Shown here: positions 8,086 through 8,664 of the stretch, piece by piece
Layout: each line of letters begins with the position of its first letter
Position numbering within the stretch: position 1 is the first letter of the stretch
NCBI GenBank assembly: GCA_003157175.1
Contig: PMIQ01000219.1
Coordinates: 13,075 to 21,738, forward strand
Length of the DNA stretch: 8,664 bases
Source of the DNA: Chloroflexota bacterium
GTDB taxonomy: Bacteria > Chloroflexota > Limnocylindria > Limnocylindrales > CSP1-4
Direction of reading: 5' to 3'
The notes under the pieces: generated by a model
Database searches by the model: none
Told to the model about the DNA's origin: nothing
The model's input: the letters and a program-made list of their open reading frames with translations, nothing else
Translations under genes and position numbers: made by a program

Positions 8086-8664
8086 CTAACTCAGGTCGAG
8101 CCCCTGCAAGTATCGCCTGAACTCCTCGCCGATGTCCTGCCGCTGCATTGCCAGCTCAACGGACGCCTTCAGCCAACCCATTGTGGTGCCCGCGTCGTAG
8201 CGCTTGCCCTCAAACGCATACCCGTACACGTCCTGCTCCTGCATCAAGGCCTCGATGGCGTCCGTCAGCTGGATCTCTCCGCCGGCGCCGCGAGGCGTCT
8301 GTTCCAGCTTGTCGAAGATCTTGGGGGTCAGGATGTAGCGGCCGATGATCGCAAGATCGGACGGCGCGTCGGCCGGGTCGGGCTTCTCGACCAGCCCCGA
8401 AAGCTTGTACAGCCGGGGATCCATGCCGCCGTCGGCGAGGTGGCCGTCGATGATGCCGTAGCGGCACGTCTCCTCATGGGGCACTTCGGTCACGGCTACG
8501 ACCGAGGAGTGGGTCTCCAAATAGGCGTGGATGAGCTGGCCGATGCAGGGCCGTTCGCCAACCACCACATCGTCCGAGAGGATCACCGCGAACGGTTCGT
8601 GGCCTACGAGCTCCTTGGTCACCAGAACGGCATGGCCCAGCCCGAGCTGCTCCTTCTGGCGCAC
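8086..8664 (-). CDS. galU: UTP-glucose-1-phosphate uridylyltransferase GalU, C-terminal part (cut by window edge)
   Basis: 192 residues with a complete C-terminus; the N-terminal part lies beyond position 8664, and the GTG at the edge is an internal codon (the family runs on upstream of RQKEQLGLGHAV). GalU makes UDP-glucose from UTP and glucose-1-phosphate for cell-envelope glycans. Visible signatures: QKEQLGLGHAV, FAVILSDD (metal-binding Asp region), RYGIID, LVEKPDP, GRYILTPKIFDKLE, GGEIQLTDAIEAL and KRYDAGTTMGWLKASVE near the C-terminus. The missing part would hold the nucleotide-binding GxGTR motif. The PASTA pseudokinase gene follows on the same strand after 84 nt, so the two may share a transcript unless the hairpin between them stops it. 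Confidence 0.93.
   Translation of the reverse strand: MRQKEQLGLGHAVLVTKELVGHEPFAVILSDDVVVGERPCIGQLIHAYLETHSSVVAVTEVPHEETCRYGIIDGHLADGGMDPRLYKLSGLVEKPDPADAPSDLAIIGRYILTPKIFDKLEQTPRGAGGEIQLTDAIEALMQEQDVYGYAFEGKRYDAGTTMGWLKASVELAMQRQDIGEEFRRYLQGLDLS

Overview
The window is high-GC bacterial chromosome with densely packed genes. The gene set points to a Chloroflexota-like or actinobacterium-like organism: a PASTA-type kinase homologue with a long Pro-Thr tail, single-pass membrane-anchored HtrA and Ig-like proteins, and a compact folate cluster with 4-nt gene overlaps. The Pro-Thr tails and a small four-cysteine protein lean towards Chloroflexota. This is inference from style, not from a marker gene.

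Layout. (1) Positions 192-1448 (+) encode a membrane-anchored HtrA/DegP-type serine protease with one PDZ domain. (2) Positions 1495-4431 (-) hold a tightly coupled cluster. In transcription order it is a small four-cysteine protein, folC, folP and folB. Each junction is a 4-nt stop/start overlap (TTGA, ATGA and GTGA respectively). FolP makes dihydropteroate, FolC glutamylates it to dihydrofolate (and probably extends the glutamate tail), and FolB acts earlier, making hydroxymethyl-dihydropterin; folK and folE are not in the window. (3) Positions 4432-4844 have no supported gene. This divergent control region contains two pairs of directly abutting hairpins. (4) Positions 4845-6050 (+) encode a single-pass membrane protein with a large extracytoplasmic part made of Ig-like beta domains. 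(5) Positions 6103-8001 (-) encode a PASTA-domain protein of the PknB type whose kinase domain has lost almost every catalytic residue. (6) Positions 8086-8664 (-) are the C-terminal part of galU, cut by the window edge.

The most notable items are the PASTA pseudokinase (HRD replaced by HGG, VAIK Lys replaced by Arg, no glycine loop, alpha-C Glu missing), the unrecognised Cys-rich protein at the head of the folate cluster, an in-frame 3 x 18-bp repeat inside folC, and the structured divergent leader. The protease, the pseudokinase, the Ig-like protein and GalU would all fit envelope biology, but the window does not show that they work together.
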